Positions 16,758 through 25,561 of a stretch of DNA of 64,000 bases are shown here, in pieces. Numbering within the stretch: the first letter of the stretch is position 1; every line of letters begins with the position of its first letter. The DNA comes from DATFFO01 sp963772815 (GTDB lineage Bacteria; Actinomycetota; Acidimicrobiia; Spongiisociales; ZC4RG35): assembly GCA_963772815.1 (NCBI GenBank), contig CAVYYV010000003.1:322261-386260 (forward strand). The letters are read 5' to 3'. The notes beneath the pieces are model-generated. The model was not told the origin of the DNA, ran no database searches, and worked only from the letters and a program-made list of their open reading frames with translations. The position numbers and the translations under genes are program-made.

Positions 16758-18026
16758 TCAAGACTTAGAACCCCAAGTGAGGTCGTGGACCCAGACGCCC
16801 ACAATGGACGGACGCACGGCCTCACCCACCACGGCCGCCGCCACGGCGGTCAACTGCTCGATGTCCAGACCTTCCCGAACACGATCTCCGAACTGATCGA
16901 CTACCCGTTGAGCGTCGTATTGGGATCGATAGAAGCGACGGTCCACCGCCGACAACACCCGTCTCCGCACCGGGTTGAACAGTGCCGCCACCGCCAGAGT
17001 CGATCCTGCCACGAACAGCGGAGGCTGCTCTCCCATCAGTCTGGCGGGCAGCCACACCGCACCCATCACGTAGACGAGCCCGAGGGTCAGGATCACCAGG
17101 GCGTAGCCCACTGTGCGGGAGATGATCCGGTCGATCTCGAACAGCCGGTAGCGGAGGACGGCGATCGCGATCGAGCCCCACACACCGCTCAAAGTCACAG
17201 CCGAAGTCCAAGCGGCCAGGTCAGTTCCGATGAACGCCTGGTTGATGACAGTGAAAAGGAAACCGACGATGAAGAGGACCGCGGCGAAGCTGAACCACTT
17301 CAGCTGGGCGCGCTCGACTCCGCTCGATCGACGCCAGCGCAACACCACCGCGACCATCGCCGGGACGGCGAGAAGGTAGAGCCCTACGTAGAACACTTCG
17401 ACAAGAGAGCCGCCGAGACCCGAAATACCCCACGGGTTGGTCACATACCGTAAACAGTCGTTGCCTGTGTCTGCCCACACCACGCACGTCTGACCGGAGA
17501 GCACCGTTCCGAACAGAGGAACCGCCATGAGGATCATGGCGGTTCGAGCCACCCACCGCGACCACCCGTTGATGGCGACACCGTCGGGGAACCAAATCGG
17601 CAACAGGACGAGGAGAGTGGTCTCGACACCACCGAACGCGGCCGTGCCACCCATCGAAGCGGTCATGGCCAACACTGGGTGGCCGTTTGCAACCCCCCAG
17701 TCCTGGACCAGGGCGTAGGCACCCAACAGTGAGAAGCTCAGAACCGATACCAGAACCACCAGGCCGATGTTGTTGTTCGGCACCCGGATGCATAGAAACA
17801 ATCCCACACCCAGGCCCAGCAAGTCCGGGATCAACGACATCGGCTGAGTGTTCACCGATGAGGTGAACCCGACGAAGATCAAGAACCCCGAGACTGTCAG
17901 GATGCCCAACGAGAGCGCCCCGCCGATCAGCGGCCGGATTCTCACGAGGGTCTCATCGAACCGAACCCACACAAACTCTGGATGGAGACGGCCCATCATG
18001 TCTTTGGACCCGAACGGCCATGCCAT
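16758..18026 (-). CDS. Multi-pass membrane protein related to sensor-kinase input modules
   Basis: This 422-residue protein has about eight to ten hydrophobic helices (residues 30-330) followed by a cytoplasmic stretch with VRRRVLSAVDRRFYRSQYDAQRV (split as VRRRVLSAVDRRF and YRSQYDAQRV) and VREGLDIEQLTAVAAAVVGEAV. That segment is typical of membrane sensor proteins in which it leads into a GAF or histidine kinase domain. Here the protein ends shortly afterwards, so the kinase part is absent. It may act as a stand-alone sensor, or be a truncated gene. A second ATG at 17999 is possible. Confidence 0.65.
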   Translation of the reverse strand: MAWPFGSKDMMGRLHPEFVWVRFDETLVRIRPLIGGALSLGILTVSGFLIFVGFTSSVNTQPMSLIPDLLGLGVGLFLCIRVPNNNIGLVVLVSVLSFSLLGAYALVQDWGVANGHPVLAMTASMGGTAAFGGVETTLLVLLPIWFPDGVAINGWSRWVARTAMILMAVPLFGTVLSGQTCVVWADTGNDCLRYVTNPWGISGLGGSLVEVFYVGLYLLAVPAMVAVVLRWRRSSGVERAQLKWFSFAAVLFIVGFLFTVINQAFIGTDLAAWTSAVTLSGVWGSIAIAVLRYRLFEIDRIISRTVGYALVILTLGLVYVMGAVWLPARLMGEQPPLFVAGSTLAVAALFNPVRRRVLSAVDRRFYRSQYDAQRVVDQFGDRVREGLDIEQLTAVAAAVVGEAVRPSIVGVWVHDLTWGSKS

Positions 18027-18421
18027 GATCCTGCCAGTGATTCGTTACGAAAGCGCAACGCCATGGCTACCTGCACCTCGTCACATCCCCGGACCGACTC
18101 CGCCAAGGCCATGTGCAGCCTCTCCTGGCCGAGAAGCTGCTCCGACCTCGTGACCACGCTCACGTAGTTCTCCCCAGTTCTGCTCACTGAGATTCCCCAT
18201 CCTCTCAGAGGAGTTACCGCGCATCGGGTGGGCCCCTCTCCAGACTCGCTGTCGGCAATGACAAGCGATACCCGGAGAGGAGCCACTCCTGATGTTGACA
18301 CAGGAGCAAGACGTGGAGATTCATTCGTCGAGGAAGCAGGGGTGGTTGATCTCGGCTATTTCCCGGCACACGGGCCGGTGGGGGGAGTCCTCGTTCCGAG
18401 TTGACCTGCCCCGTGGAAGGT
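18027..18421. other. Gap with no supported gene
   Basis: These 395 bases lie between the membrane sensor gene and two overlapping small genes on the same strand. A minus-strand frame of 101 codons covers 17996-18301, but it overlaps the start of the membrane protein and shows no recognisable features. No RNA or terminator is evident. Confidence 0.4.
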
Positions 18422-18535
18422 TCAGATCGCCCCCAGGGTGGGTTCACCACCCGCGAGAACTCCGAACATGGTTAGGGCCACAACCACGATGGCCAGAACC
18501 ACGATGGTTGCAACGATCCAAAGGGCAGCCTTCAC
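18422..18535 (-). CDS. 37-residue single-helix membrane protein
   Basis: Reading from the GTG at 18535 gives VKAALWIVATIVVLAIVVVA, then LTMFGVLAGGEPTLGAI and a stop. It is one hydrophobic helix with a positive N-terminal end. The GTG overlaps the stop of the preceding 74-residue gene by four bases (GTGA), the coupling seen across this genome, which is the main reason to accept so short a gene. Function unknown. Confidence 0.5.
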   Translation of the reverse strand: MKAALWIVATIVVLAIVVVALTMFGVLAGGEPTLGAI

Positions 18536-18756
18536 GGTGCCTCGTCAATCTCGTTGGCACTCTCAGTCGCCTTCTTGGCCAGTAGCAGGACGTTCTTGCC
18601 GATCCAGTCCAACTGCTTCGAGGTCTGGTCGGCCATCCATGCCGTCCAGTGCCAGATCCTCAGCACAGCAATGATCAGTGCAACGCTGACGGCAAGGCTG
18701 CCCAGAACGATCACCGATGACACGGCCTCCAGGCCCGAACTCGTTTGAGCGATCAT
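18532..18756 (-). CDS. Small single-pass membrane protein
   Basis: This 74-residue protein has a hydrophobic segment (VIVLGSLAVSVALIIAVLRI, about residues 15-34) followed by an amphipathic helix with Lys and Asp (QTSKQLDWIGKNVLLLAKKA) and an acidic end. I do not recognise a family. It overlaps the 37-residue membrane gene downstream, so the two are probably expressed together. Confidence 0.5.
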   Translation of the reverse strand: MIAQTSSGLEAVSSVIVLGSLAVSVALIIAVLRIWHWTAWMADQTSKQLDWIGKNVLLLAKKATESANEIDEAP

Positions 18757-19111
18757 GATTCCTCGCTCTTCTCTCTCACTCTGTTACCTGCGATGTATTG
18801 AAGAGAAGGGGCCGCGATCTGGCTGATCGGTGAAGGAATAGGTGGCCACTAACCGCCCACCTATCAAGGGGACGCTCTACGGACCGGCCAAACGCCAACC
18901 CCGTAGCGTCGAACACACTCGTCCCATCCGTCACCACCACCACATCTCCATGCACGAGAGCATTGGTGTCGGGGTCCTGAGTCTGGAACACGTCCCCGTG
19001 CTGATCCCAGCGTGCCACCACGGCTCCCTTCCACGCGGCGCTCTGAACCGCACCTTCCGACCGTCCCGCACCCGTCAACTACCGACCGACGTTGGGATTC
19101 CGGCGGTTGGC
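18757..19111. other. Gap with no supported gene
   Basis: A minus-strand frame of 100 codons (18776-19078) is open here, but it has no clear ribosome binding site or recognisable domain. I leave it out as a gene. The stretch separates the small membrane genes from the repeat pair downstream of the cyclase gene. Confidence 0.3.
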
Positions 19112-19368
19112 TGGTCCCGTTCCGCGGTGACCGGGCATCGGGGGTTATGAGAGGGGGTGGGGGGTCTTTCTCTTCCCCTACCCCTTCGCCGGGGGTCCGG
19201 CCATCCCCGTCTCACTTGTCCGCGCGGTACTCAGTCCGATTCGCGCGCCCCTCTGATCCTCAACCTTCCGACCAGCCCGGTTCACACTCCAGCACCGACG
19301 GCCATTGCGATCCGGTCGTCTCGATGGTCCCGTTCCGCGCTGATCGGGCTCCGGGGGTTATGAGAGGG
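19112..19368. repeat. Pair of 44-base direct repeats
   Basis: Copies at 19112-19155 and 19325-19368 begin TGGTCCCGTTCCGCG and end GGGGGTTATGAGAGG, with four mismatches between. They are 213 bases apart and lie immediately downstream of the cyclase gene stop. The sequence between them is C-rich without a gene. They may be copies of a dispersed genomic repeat. Confidence 0.7.
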
Positions 19369-19380
19369 AAGGAGGTCTGA

Positions 19381-22230
19381 CTAGGCAGTGGGGGGACCGA
19401 CCCCGCCCGGGCTCGCCACCTGCTCCATCCATTCCAGCACCCGCCACCGGTCTGCGGCCGCCCCCTCGCTCCGCAGCGCATCCAGCTCCGAGTCCGCCAA
19501 GCCCGTCTCGGTCGACTCCCGGCAGTGATCGAGATCCCCGGTCTCCTCGTCGGGATGGGTGTCGCTGTGGCCGAGCAGACGGGCGGCGGTGGTGAGGGCA
19601 CCATCGGCCACGGCGAGCCGGCACGCAAGAGACGGCAATGTGGAGCGGACGTCGCGCTCGAACTCGATCAGTCTCTCCACCGCGATTGCCAGCCATTTCC
19701 TCGCCTCCTCCAGCTCGCCGGAGTCGAGCTGAGCCCGGATCAGGCGAGCCGCCGACCATGTGGCACAGGGCAGGTCCCCGAGCTCGGCCAGCATCCGTGA
19801 GGCCCGACCCAGGTCGTCGATGCCGTCCCCGGCTCCTCGATCCTGGGTCTCGACACCGAGATAGAACAGGGAATGCCCCAACCCGTGACGGAAATCCAGC
19901 TCCTCCAACAGCTCGACACTGCGATGTAGCTGGTTCAGCACCCAGTCGTCGTGTTCGGGCACCGAAGCCGCCAGAGACGTGATGCTGGCGGCCAGATTGC
20001 GGTCTCCCAAGGCCAGCGCCCGGGCCACGAGCGAGTCGATGTGTTGGGTGATGTCGTCGCTCGGTCCTCGCCCGGCGAAGAGGGTCGTGAAGTCGAGGAA
20101 GACGTTGTCCCACTCCCGGTCGAACAACGGCGGTTCCGGATGCTCCTTGACGAGGCGGACACCTTCGCCAAGCCAATCCCGTTCGTCCACCCTGTCCGGA
20201 TCGAGAAGCCGGGCCGTCAGTCCCCGAGTTGTGGTGAGCCAGCCCACCAGACTGTCCTCGCCGGAGCCGAGCGCCCTTGCCAGGCCCCTCTCCGCATGGT
20301 CGATCCCTTTAGGATCGGTGAGGAACGTGGCCAGCATCGCCGCCTCCCACCAGGCCCGAGCCGCCCCCGCGTCGGATGCATCGGCTCCGACCGCTCCCAG
20401 GGCAGACAGCAACAACTCACGTCCTTCCACCAGCAGGCTGGATTGGTTGAAGAACCAGGTCAGGTCGAAGCAGGTGGTGAGGAGCTGGTTGCCTTGGCCT
20501 TTGTCTTCGAGGGTTGCCACTGCCAGCCGTATGTTGTCCCATTCGGTGAGCAAGTCGTCGTTGGCCTGACGCTGATCGGGGCCTCGTAGCCGTGGGGACA
20601 CCTCGGCAACGTAGGTGGCATAGTGACCCGCATGGGCGAAGTAGATGGCGTCGGCCTCGCCCGAGTTCGCCAGACGCTCCTGGCCGTACTGGCGGATTGG
20701 CTCCAGCATCCGGAACCTGGTCCCGCCCTCCCTGTGGGCGGCGACCAGCAGGGACTTGTCGACCAGCTGGTCGATGTGGTCCAAGATCTGCCAGTCCTCG
20801 ATGGCCTGATCGGCTGCCACGTCTTCAGCCGCATCCAGGCCGAACCCGCCTGCGAACACCGAAAGCCGACGGAAGACGGCGGCGGATTCCTCGTCGAGGA
20901 GCTCATAGGACCAGTCGATCGCAGTCTGCAACGTGCGCTGGCGAGGCACGGCCGTCTTGGAGCCCCCGGTGAGTATCCGGAAGGATCGCTCCAGTCGGTC
21001 GGCCAGCTCGGCGACCGAGAGGCTGCGGAGACGGGCGGCGGCCAGTTCGATGCCCAGAGGGATCCCATCCAGGCGGCGACAGATCCGCACCACTGCCTCC
21101 ATCTCGGTAGGGGAGACCTCGTTGCCCTTCTGACATGCCCTGTCCACGAACAGCTGCACCGCATCGGAATCTCCGGCTGCGGCCGGATCCCGGGGGAGTC
21201 CTAGAGAAGGCACCCGGTAGATGGATTCACCCGGCACGCCGAGTGACTCGCGAGAGGTCGCCAGAACGGTGAGGCCCGAACTGGACGCCAACAGTTCGGA
21301 GACGAGGGTGCCGGCGGCCTCCAACAGATGCTCACAATTGTCCAGCACCATCAACATGGTGCGAGAGGCCAGGTGTGCCTTCAGCACCCGGATCAGATCT
21401 ACTCCCTCACCGGCCCTCAGCCCCCACAGATCCGCTACCTCGCCCGCCACCAGGGCTGCATCGGAGATCGGGGCCAGCTCGACCATCCACACCCCGTCCG
21501 GGTACCCGTCCTGGGCCCGGGTAGCCGCCTCAATCGACAGCCGAGTCTTGCCGGTGCCGCCCACCCCGGTCAGCGTCACCAGGCGGGACTTCTCCAACAG
21601 GTCGGCGATCGCCTCCAACTCGCTCTCACGTCCCACGAACGAGGTGAGCTGGGCGGGGAGGTGGTTTCTTTCGGCGTCGGCAGTCCGAATCGGCTCGGTC
21701 ACCTGGGGGAGAGCGGGATGGGTGAGCTCGAAGAGATGCTCGGGACGGTCCAGGTCCTTGAGGGCGTGGATGTCGCGGTCGACCAGGGAGTAGGAGGCGC
21801 CCACCACACCTGCCACCAACTGGGCTGTTGCCCCCGAGACGAGGACCTGACCACCATTGGCGGCGCTCATGATGCGGGCGGCCCGGTTCACTTCGGGGCC
21901 GAAGTAGTTGCCGGCCCGTTCCTGGGACGACCCGGTGTGGATGCCCATCCGCACCTTGATCTCCGGGCCGGACCAAGTCTCACCGTCGAGGGCCAACTGG
22001 ACCTGCACGGCGGCGTCAAGGGCGGCGGCGGCGGTGGGAAAGGAAGCACCGAAGGAGTCCCCGGCGGTGGAGAAGACGTAGCCGCCATGGTCGGCGATGG
22101 CCTTCTTCAAGATCCGGTCGTGGGTGGCCAGGCTGGTCGCCATCCCCTGGCGGTCGGAGTCCCAAAGACGGGTAGAGCCGGCTACGTCAGTGAAGAAGAA
22201 GGTGACTGTGCCTGTCGGCCTCGATTCCAC
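19381..22230 (-). CDS. Class III nucleotide cyclase fused to NB-ARC-type ATPase and helical repeats
   Basis: This protein of about 949 residues starts with a class III cyclase domain: GTVTFFFTDVAGSTRLW carries the metal-binding Asp, followed by GGYVFSTAGDSFGASF. Next comes a signal-transduction ATPase with the P-loop TGVGGTGKTRLS, a Walker B-like LMVLDNCEHL and the GIPLGIELAAARLRSLS segment. The last 400 residues are TPR-like helices. Such proteins are common, often many per genome, in actinobacteria and usually lack the C-terminal LuxR domain seen in relatives. The GTG at 22230 is chosen because the cyclase domain begins there; the frame is open 45 codons further. Whether the cyclase is active is unknown. 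Confidence 0.85.
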   Translation of the reverse strand: MESRPTGTVTFFFTDVAGSTRLWDSDRQGMATSLATHDRILKKAIADHGGYVFSTAGDSFGASFPTAAAALDAAVQVQLALDGETWSGPEIKVRMGIHTGSSQERAGNYFGPEVNRAARIMSAANGGQVLVSGATAQLVAGVVGASYSLVDRDIHALKDLDRPEHLFELTHPALPQVTEPIRTADAERNHLPAQLTSFVGRESELEAIADLLEKSRLVTLTGVGGTGKTRLSIEAATRAQDGYPDGVWMVELAPISDAALVAGEVADLWGLRAGEGVDLIRVLKAHLASRTMLMVLDNCEHLLEAAGTLVSELLASSSGLTVLATSRESLGVPGESIYRVPSLGLPRDPAAAGDSDAVQLFVDRACQKGNEVSPTEMEAVVRICRRLDGIPLGIELAAARLRSLSVAELADRLERSFRILTGGSKTAVPRQRTLQTAIDWSYELLDEESAAVFRRLSVFAGGFGLDAAEDVAADQAIEDWQILDHIDQLVDKSLLVAAHREGGTRFRMLEPIRQYGQERLANSGEADAIYFAHAGHYATYVAEVSPRLRGPDQRQANDDLLTEWDNIRLAVATLEDKGQGNQLLTTCFDLTWFFNQSSLLVEGRELLLSALGAVGADASDAGAARAWWEAAMLATFLTDPKGIDHAERGLARALGSGEDSLVGWLTTTRGLTARLLDPDRVDERDWLGEGVRLVKEHPEPPLFDREWDNVFLDFTTLFAGRGPSDDITQHIDSLVARALALGDRNLAASITSLAASVPEHDDWVLNQLHRSVELLEELDFRHGLGHSLFYLGVETQDRGAGDGIDDLGRASRMLAELGDLPCATWSAARLIRAQLDSGELEEARKWLAIAVERLIEFERDVRSTLPSLACRLAVADGALTTAARLLGHSDTHPDEETGDLDHCRESTETGLADSELDALRSEGAAADRWRVLEWMEQVASPGGVGPPTA

Positions 22231-22481
22231 GGCCGGGAGCCTACATAGCCCTGTGGTGGAGTGCCCCGGCCGGTCACGAATCAGGCGACTGTGGTCGAGA
22301 AATGGCCGGGCTTCACATCGCTGTGGAAGTACGAGAGCGGACGTGGTGTCGATTGGGTCGGCCACATCGACGGTTGATCCCGGTCACTATCGCCCGGATA
22401 TGACCTCCACCAGTAAGGCCGGGTGACCCAGAGGAGGTTGGAGGAATCCGGCCAGGTGGTCGGCTCAGGTCTCCGGCGGCT

Positions 22482-22853
22482 TCAGACTTGCGCCTCCAGC
22501 ATCCCAACATCGATGGGAACCATGAGCGACTCGACGGTGGGCATTCCTTCCAGGAAGTTCCGTGCCTCCTCCGTCGTCAACCCGACGGCGACGAGTTGCG
22601 TCTGGACCTCCCCGGCCCGGCGGTCGATCTCGTACTTCGCCTGCTCGGCCTGAGCGGCGATGGCAGCCTGTGCCCGCTTCCTCAACTCGGTCCTGCGCTG
22701 GTTGTCGGCGTTCTCGCCCCGGGACCACCAACTCAGGTTCAGGTGTGGCCGGAACTCCTCACGAACGCCCATCTCCCGACAGATGGCGGCGATCTTCTCG
22801 TCGGCCTCCCGGACCAGCTCAGACCGGTGACGGGCATCGACCAACTCCGCCAC
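22482..22853 (-). CDS. Hypothetical helical protein
   Basis: This 123-residue protein is mostly helical and charged. It contains RPHLNLSWWSRGENADNQRR, then a long helix (TELRKRAQAAIAAQAEQAKY) and a C-terminal segment with GLTTEEARNFLEGMPTVESL. Codon usage looks like that of the neighbouring genes. I do not recognise a family. It lies just upstream of the left side of the IS110 element, and its own promoter region may be interrupted by it. Confidence 0.6.
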   Translation of the reverse strand: MAELVDARHRSELVREADEKIAAICREMGVREEFRPHLNLSWWSRGENADNQRRTELRKRAQAAIAAQAEQAKYEIDRRAGEVQTQLVAVGLTTEEARNFLEGMPTVESLMVPIDVGMLEAQV

Positions 22854-22908
22854 AACCCAGGCGGACGGTCAACCGCGTCCGAACACCCGCCAGAAATCAG
22901 CACTTGAC

Positions 22909-23172
22909 TGTGAGTATTGACTTTGCAGTTCAGCGAGTGTGCTGTGCTGTGGCGCTGGGTGATGGCGAGCGTGGCTCTCCCCTTGACTGACCTCTTCGGA
23001 GTGTCCTGTTTGTGACTTGTCCGTTCGTTATCGCCTGGAGCCGGCCCGGCTCGAAGAAACTGGCCTGATCAGGAGCTTGACCACCAGTTGCATCTGGTGT
23101 GTCCCATCACAGTCTTGCCGAACTCCGAACCGGACCGGAACCACACGTCCCCTCTCGATAAGGAGAAACACA
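22909..23172 (+). ncRNA. Candidate bridge RNA region of the IS110 element
   Basis: The 264 bases upstream of the recombinase start contain no gene. In IS110-group elements this left end encodes a structured bridge RNA that pairs with target and donor DNA and guides recombination. I can see short complementary stretches but did not fold it, so the RNA is inferred from family and position only. Confidence 0.3.
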
Positions 23173-24213
23173 ATGACCATGCTGTCAGAAACCGTTGATG
23201 TTGTCATCGGTGTCGACACCCACAAACACACCCACACCGCCGCTGTTGTCCAAGCAGCAACCGGCGCCGAGGTCGAAAATGGCACGGTCGCCGCCAATCA
23301 CGACGGCTACGTCGAGTTGGTAGCGATGGCTGACTGTCACTCGCCACTTCGGGTGTGGGCCATCGAAGGAACCGGCGGATATGGCGCCGGTCTCGCTCAG
23401 TATCTGATCGAGCTTGGCGAAGTCGTCATCGAACTCGACAGGCCGAACCGGCCCGCCCGTCGACAAGGCGCCAAGTCCGACCCGCTCGACGCTGTCCGCG
23501 CTGCTCGCGAAGCGCTCGCCCGCAAACACCTCGCCCAACCACGCAATCGTGGACAACGAGCAGCGCTGTCAGTGCTGATCACGGTGCGGGCCATGGCAGT
23601 CCAAGCAGCCGGTGATGCCCAACGTCAGCTCCAATCGCTGATCGTGTCCGCCCCCGAACACCTTCGCCAGCGCTTCACCGGCATGACCACTCATGCGATC
23701 GTGACCGCTGCGAGCAAACTGCGGATCAACGCCAGCTGGGATCTGGAAAGTCGCGTGACTGCGCAGGCACTACGCGCCGTCGCGCAACGTTCCCAACATC
23801 TCCAAGACGAGGCTGCTACCCACGAACGCCAGATCATGGCCGTCGTGCGAGATTGGCGACCCGACCTCCTCGAGAAACGCGGCGTGGGACCAATCGTTGC
23901 CGCCAACGTGTTGTGCGCCTGGTCGCATCAGGGACGCTGTCGAAACGAAGCAGCCTTCGCCAGCCTCAGTGGCACCGCACCAATCCCAGCATCATCAGGG
24001 CTGACCACCAAACACCGCCTCAACCGATCCGGCGACCGCCAACTCAACCGGGCCCTCCACACCATCGCTCTCGCCAGACTCCGCACCGACCCTGCAACCC
24101 GCGCCTACGCCGACCGCCGACGAAGCGAAGGGAAAACTGACCGCGAGATCCGACGTTGCCTCAAGCGCTACATCGCCCGTCAGCTCTTCAAACAACTCGA
24201 ACACACCACTTGA
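23173..24213 (+). CDS. IS110-family DEDD recombinase
   Basis: This 346-residue enzyme has the N-terminal RuvC-like domain with VIGVDTHKHTH (first Asp), AIEGTGGYGAGL (Glu) and GAKSDPLDAVRAARE (the Asp pair), and the C-terminal Tnp domain with FASLSGTAPIPASSG, which includes the conserved serine. The family moves by a DEDD and serine mechanism under bridge RNA guidance. The ATG at 23173 has GGAGAAA upstream; the frame is open further but there it overlaps the presumed RNA region. The gene is intact. Confidence 0.92.
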   Translation: MTMLSETVDVVIGVDTHKHTHTAAVVQAATGAEVENGTVAANHDGYVELVAMADCHSPLRVWAIEGTGGYGAGLAQYLIELGEVVIELDRPNRPARRQGAKSDPLDAVRAAREALARKHLAQPRNRGQRAALSVLITVRAMAVQAAGDAQRQLQSLIVSAPEHLRQRFTGMTTHAIVTAASKLRINASWDLESRVTAQALRAVAQRSQHLQDEAATHERQIMAVVRDWRPDLLEKRGVGPIVAANVLCAWSHQGRCRNEAAFASLSGTAPIPASSGLTTKHRLNRSGDRQLNRALHTIALARLRTDPATRAYADRRRSEGKTDREIRRCLKRYIARQLFKQLEHTT

Positions 24214-24291
24214 CAAGACATAGGAGCGTCACAAAGAGGCATCGATATGAGTGGTCGAAAACGGTGATGCTCCACAAGTAGGCTGAGATGA

Positions 24292-24681
24292 ATGAGCAAC
24301 GTCGAGACACTGAGGGCAATACTCGTCGCGTTCAACGACAACGACTTCGAAAGGGGCAGGAACTTGGTTCATCCAGGTCTCACCTACAAAATCCGAGGAC
24401 ACGGGCCGTTCGCTGGCACCTTCCGAGGTCTGGAAGAAGTCCTCGGCGTTTTGTAGGGAATCCGAGATGCGACCGCAAACACCATGACTGCCGAACCCGA
24501 AGTCATCGTCGCCTCGGAGGAGCACATCATGGCCTACATGAGGGTCCATGGCTCACGCCCGGATGGCAGGACCTACGACAACCACCAGGCCTACCTATAC
24601 CGCTTCACGGATGGGCTTCTCAGTGAGGGCCAGTCAATCCCGGTAGATCAGAAAGCCTTCGACGAGTTCACTGCCGATTGA
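24292..24681 (+). pseudogene. SnoaL-like (NTF2-fold) protein with an in-frame amber codon
   Basis: The frame from 24292 reads MSNVETLRAILVAFNDNDFE, continues through VHPGLTYKIRGHGPFAGTFRG, meets TAG at 24454-24456, and resumes in the same frame to VDQKAFDEFTAD. Length (129 codons) and pattern fit the SnoaL-like NTF2 fold, a small cone-shaped enzyme or ligand-binding domain. One point mutation would restore the frame. It lies just downstream of the IS110 element and was probably inactivated recently, unless the base is a sequence error. Confidence 0.7.
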
Positions 24682-24768
24682 CGTTTTCGCCCCGCTCAAT
24701 ATGTGAGGATATGGGTGGCTTCCGATCACCCCTGTAGGCTCGGACGACGAAAGAGACCAGGAGTTGAA

Positions 24769-24972
24769 GTGAAGCGGTTGGCGGGGCTGTTGGCATGTGT
24801 GGTCGTCTTTGCAGGGTGTAGCAGTGGCGACCATTTGGAGGGAGCCAGTTCGTGTGCCGATCTGAGCGATGATGTCTCTTCGCTCTCGGACGATGAAGCT
24901 CAGGACATGGGAAATCTCGTCTGGCCGTGGTGTCGTGCTCGACCTGGACGAGATGGATCGGGACTAGGCTAA
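24769..24972 (+). CDS. Short lipoprotein, probably truncated
   Basis: From the GTG at 24769 the sequence is VKRLAGLLACVVVFAGCSSG, a clear lipoprotein signal peptide with the lipobox cysteine, followed by about 45 residues with two more cysteines (SSCADLSDDVSS, then PWCRARPG). A GGAG motif precedes the start. The end is Arg/Gly-rich and looks like read-through out of frame, so the gene may be a fragment of a longer lipoprotein. Confidence 0.45.
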   Translation: MKRLAGLLACVVVFAGCSSGDHLEGASSCADLSDDVSSLSDDEAQDMGNLVWPWCRARPGRDGSGLG

Positions 24973-25134
24973 ACCCTTCCGGGAATCGGCAATACCGAGC
25001 GGGCAGAAACACTTGAGTGGTCCTCGCCACCCGTGCGCGGCCACGAGCCATTCGGGATGGTCGATAGGCCGCTCAATATGTGCCAATCCGGAGCACTTGC
25101 GGAAGCGGGAGTCATGGCGCGATATCAGGGTGAT

Positions 25135-25311
25135 CTAGTGCTCATACCGGCGGGCAACATCGGCCACCGACGCCCCACCCAAGACCTCCAACACCGCCTG
25201 ATACCGCTGCTCCACAACACCCAACTCCACCAACACGACGACCTCCTCCGAACACTCGAAGAAGGATGGAACCAGAAAGTGTCGCCCACCAACCGGAGCC
25301 ACAGTGTCCAT
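25135..25311 (-). pseudogene. Transposase N-terminal remnant (helix-turn-helix)
   Basis: The 58 codons include VELGVVEQRYQAVLEVLGGA and SVADVARRYEH, which match the first helix-turn-helix of IS481/IS3-type transposases (typically followed by GVSRQTVHxWLRRY). The frame stops right after the recognition helix, so only the front of the gene is left. It lies next to tRNA-Ala in a debris-rich stretch. Confidence 0.6.
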
Positions 25312-25398
25312 CATGAACCGAAGCCGCACACGGTCCGTTCGCTGCGGCCGGATTGATAGGCAACCCAACCCCGACCAGCAAGCGAACCAGGACACGGG

Positions 25399-25425
25399 AA
25401 AACCGCCTCTGACCAGGCGGTTTGT
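25399..25425 (-). terminator. Intrinsic terminator downstream of tRNA-Ala
   Basis: On the minus strand AAACCGCCT pairs with AGGCGGTTT around a six-base loop, followed by TTCCC. It lies directly after the tRNA-Ala 3' end and should end its transcript. Confidence 0.8.
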
Positions 25426-25429
25426 TAAG

Positions 25430-25503
25430 TGGAGCTGAGGGGATTTGAACCCCTGACCCCTTGCATGCCATGCAAGTGCTCTGCCAGGCTGAGCTACAGC
25501 CCC
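25430..25503 (-). tRNA. tRNA-Ala (anticodon GGC)
   Basis: On the minus strand GGGGCTG pairs with CAGCTCC to form the acceptor stem. The D arm begins TAGCTCAGCC, the anticodon stem CTTGC/GCAAG encloses ATGGCAT, giving GGC, and the T arm carries GGTTCAAATCC. The discriminator base is A and CCA is not encoded. Confidence 0.95.
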
Positions 25504-25561
25504 TCGGGGAAGCGACAGACTACCAGTCCCGGCTCATGTGGCGAAAGATGCCCATGCCCGA

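Larger units (their letters stand above)
22901..24214 (+). mobile_element. IS110-family insertion sequence, ends approximate
   Basis: The element is defined by its recombinase gene. IS110 elements have no long terminal inverted repeats and keep a non-coding end upstream of the gene. An 8-base string, CACTTGAC, occurs at 22901-22908 and again at 24207-24214 and could mark shared core sequence at both junctions, but this may be chance. The true ends need comparison with an empty site. Confidence 0.65.

Noticed and set aside
17996..18301. 101-codon minus-strand frame upstream of the membrane sensor
   Set aside because: It overlaps that gene's start, has no ribosome binding site and no recognisable features.
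18776..19078. 100-codon minus-strand frame
   Set aside because: No domain, no clear start signal; kept only as a note in the gap entry.
25033..25356. 107-codon plus-strand frame near tRNA-Ala
   Set aside because: It is antisense to the transposase remnant and has no features of its own.
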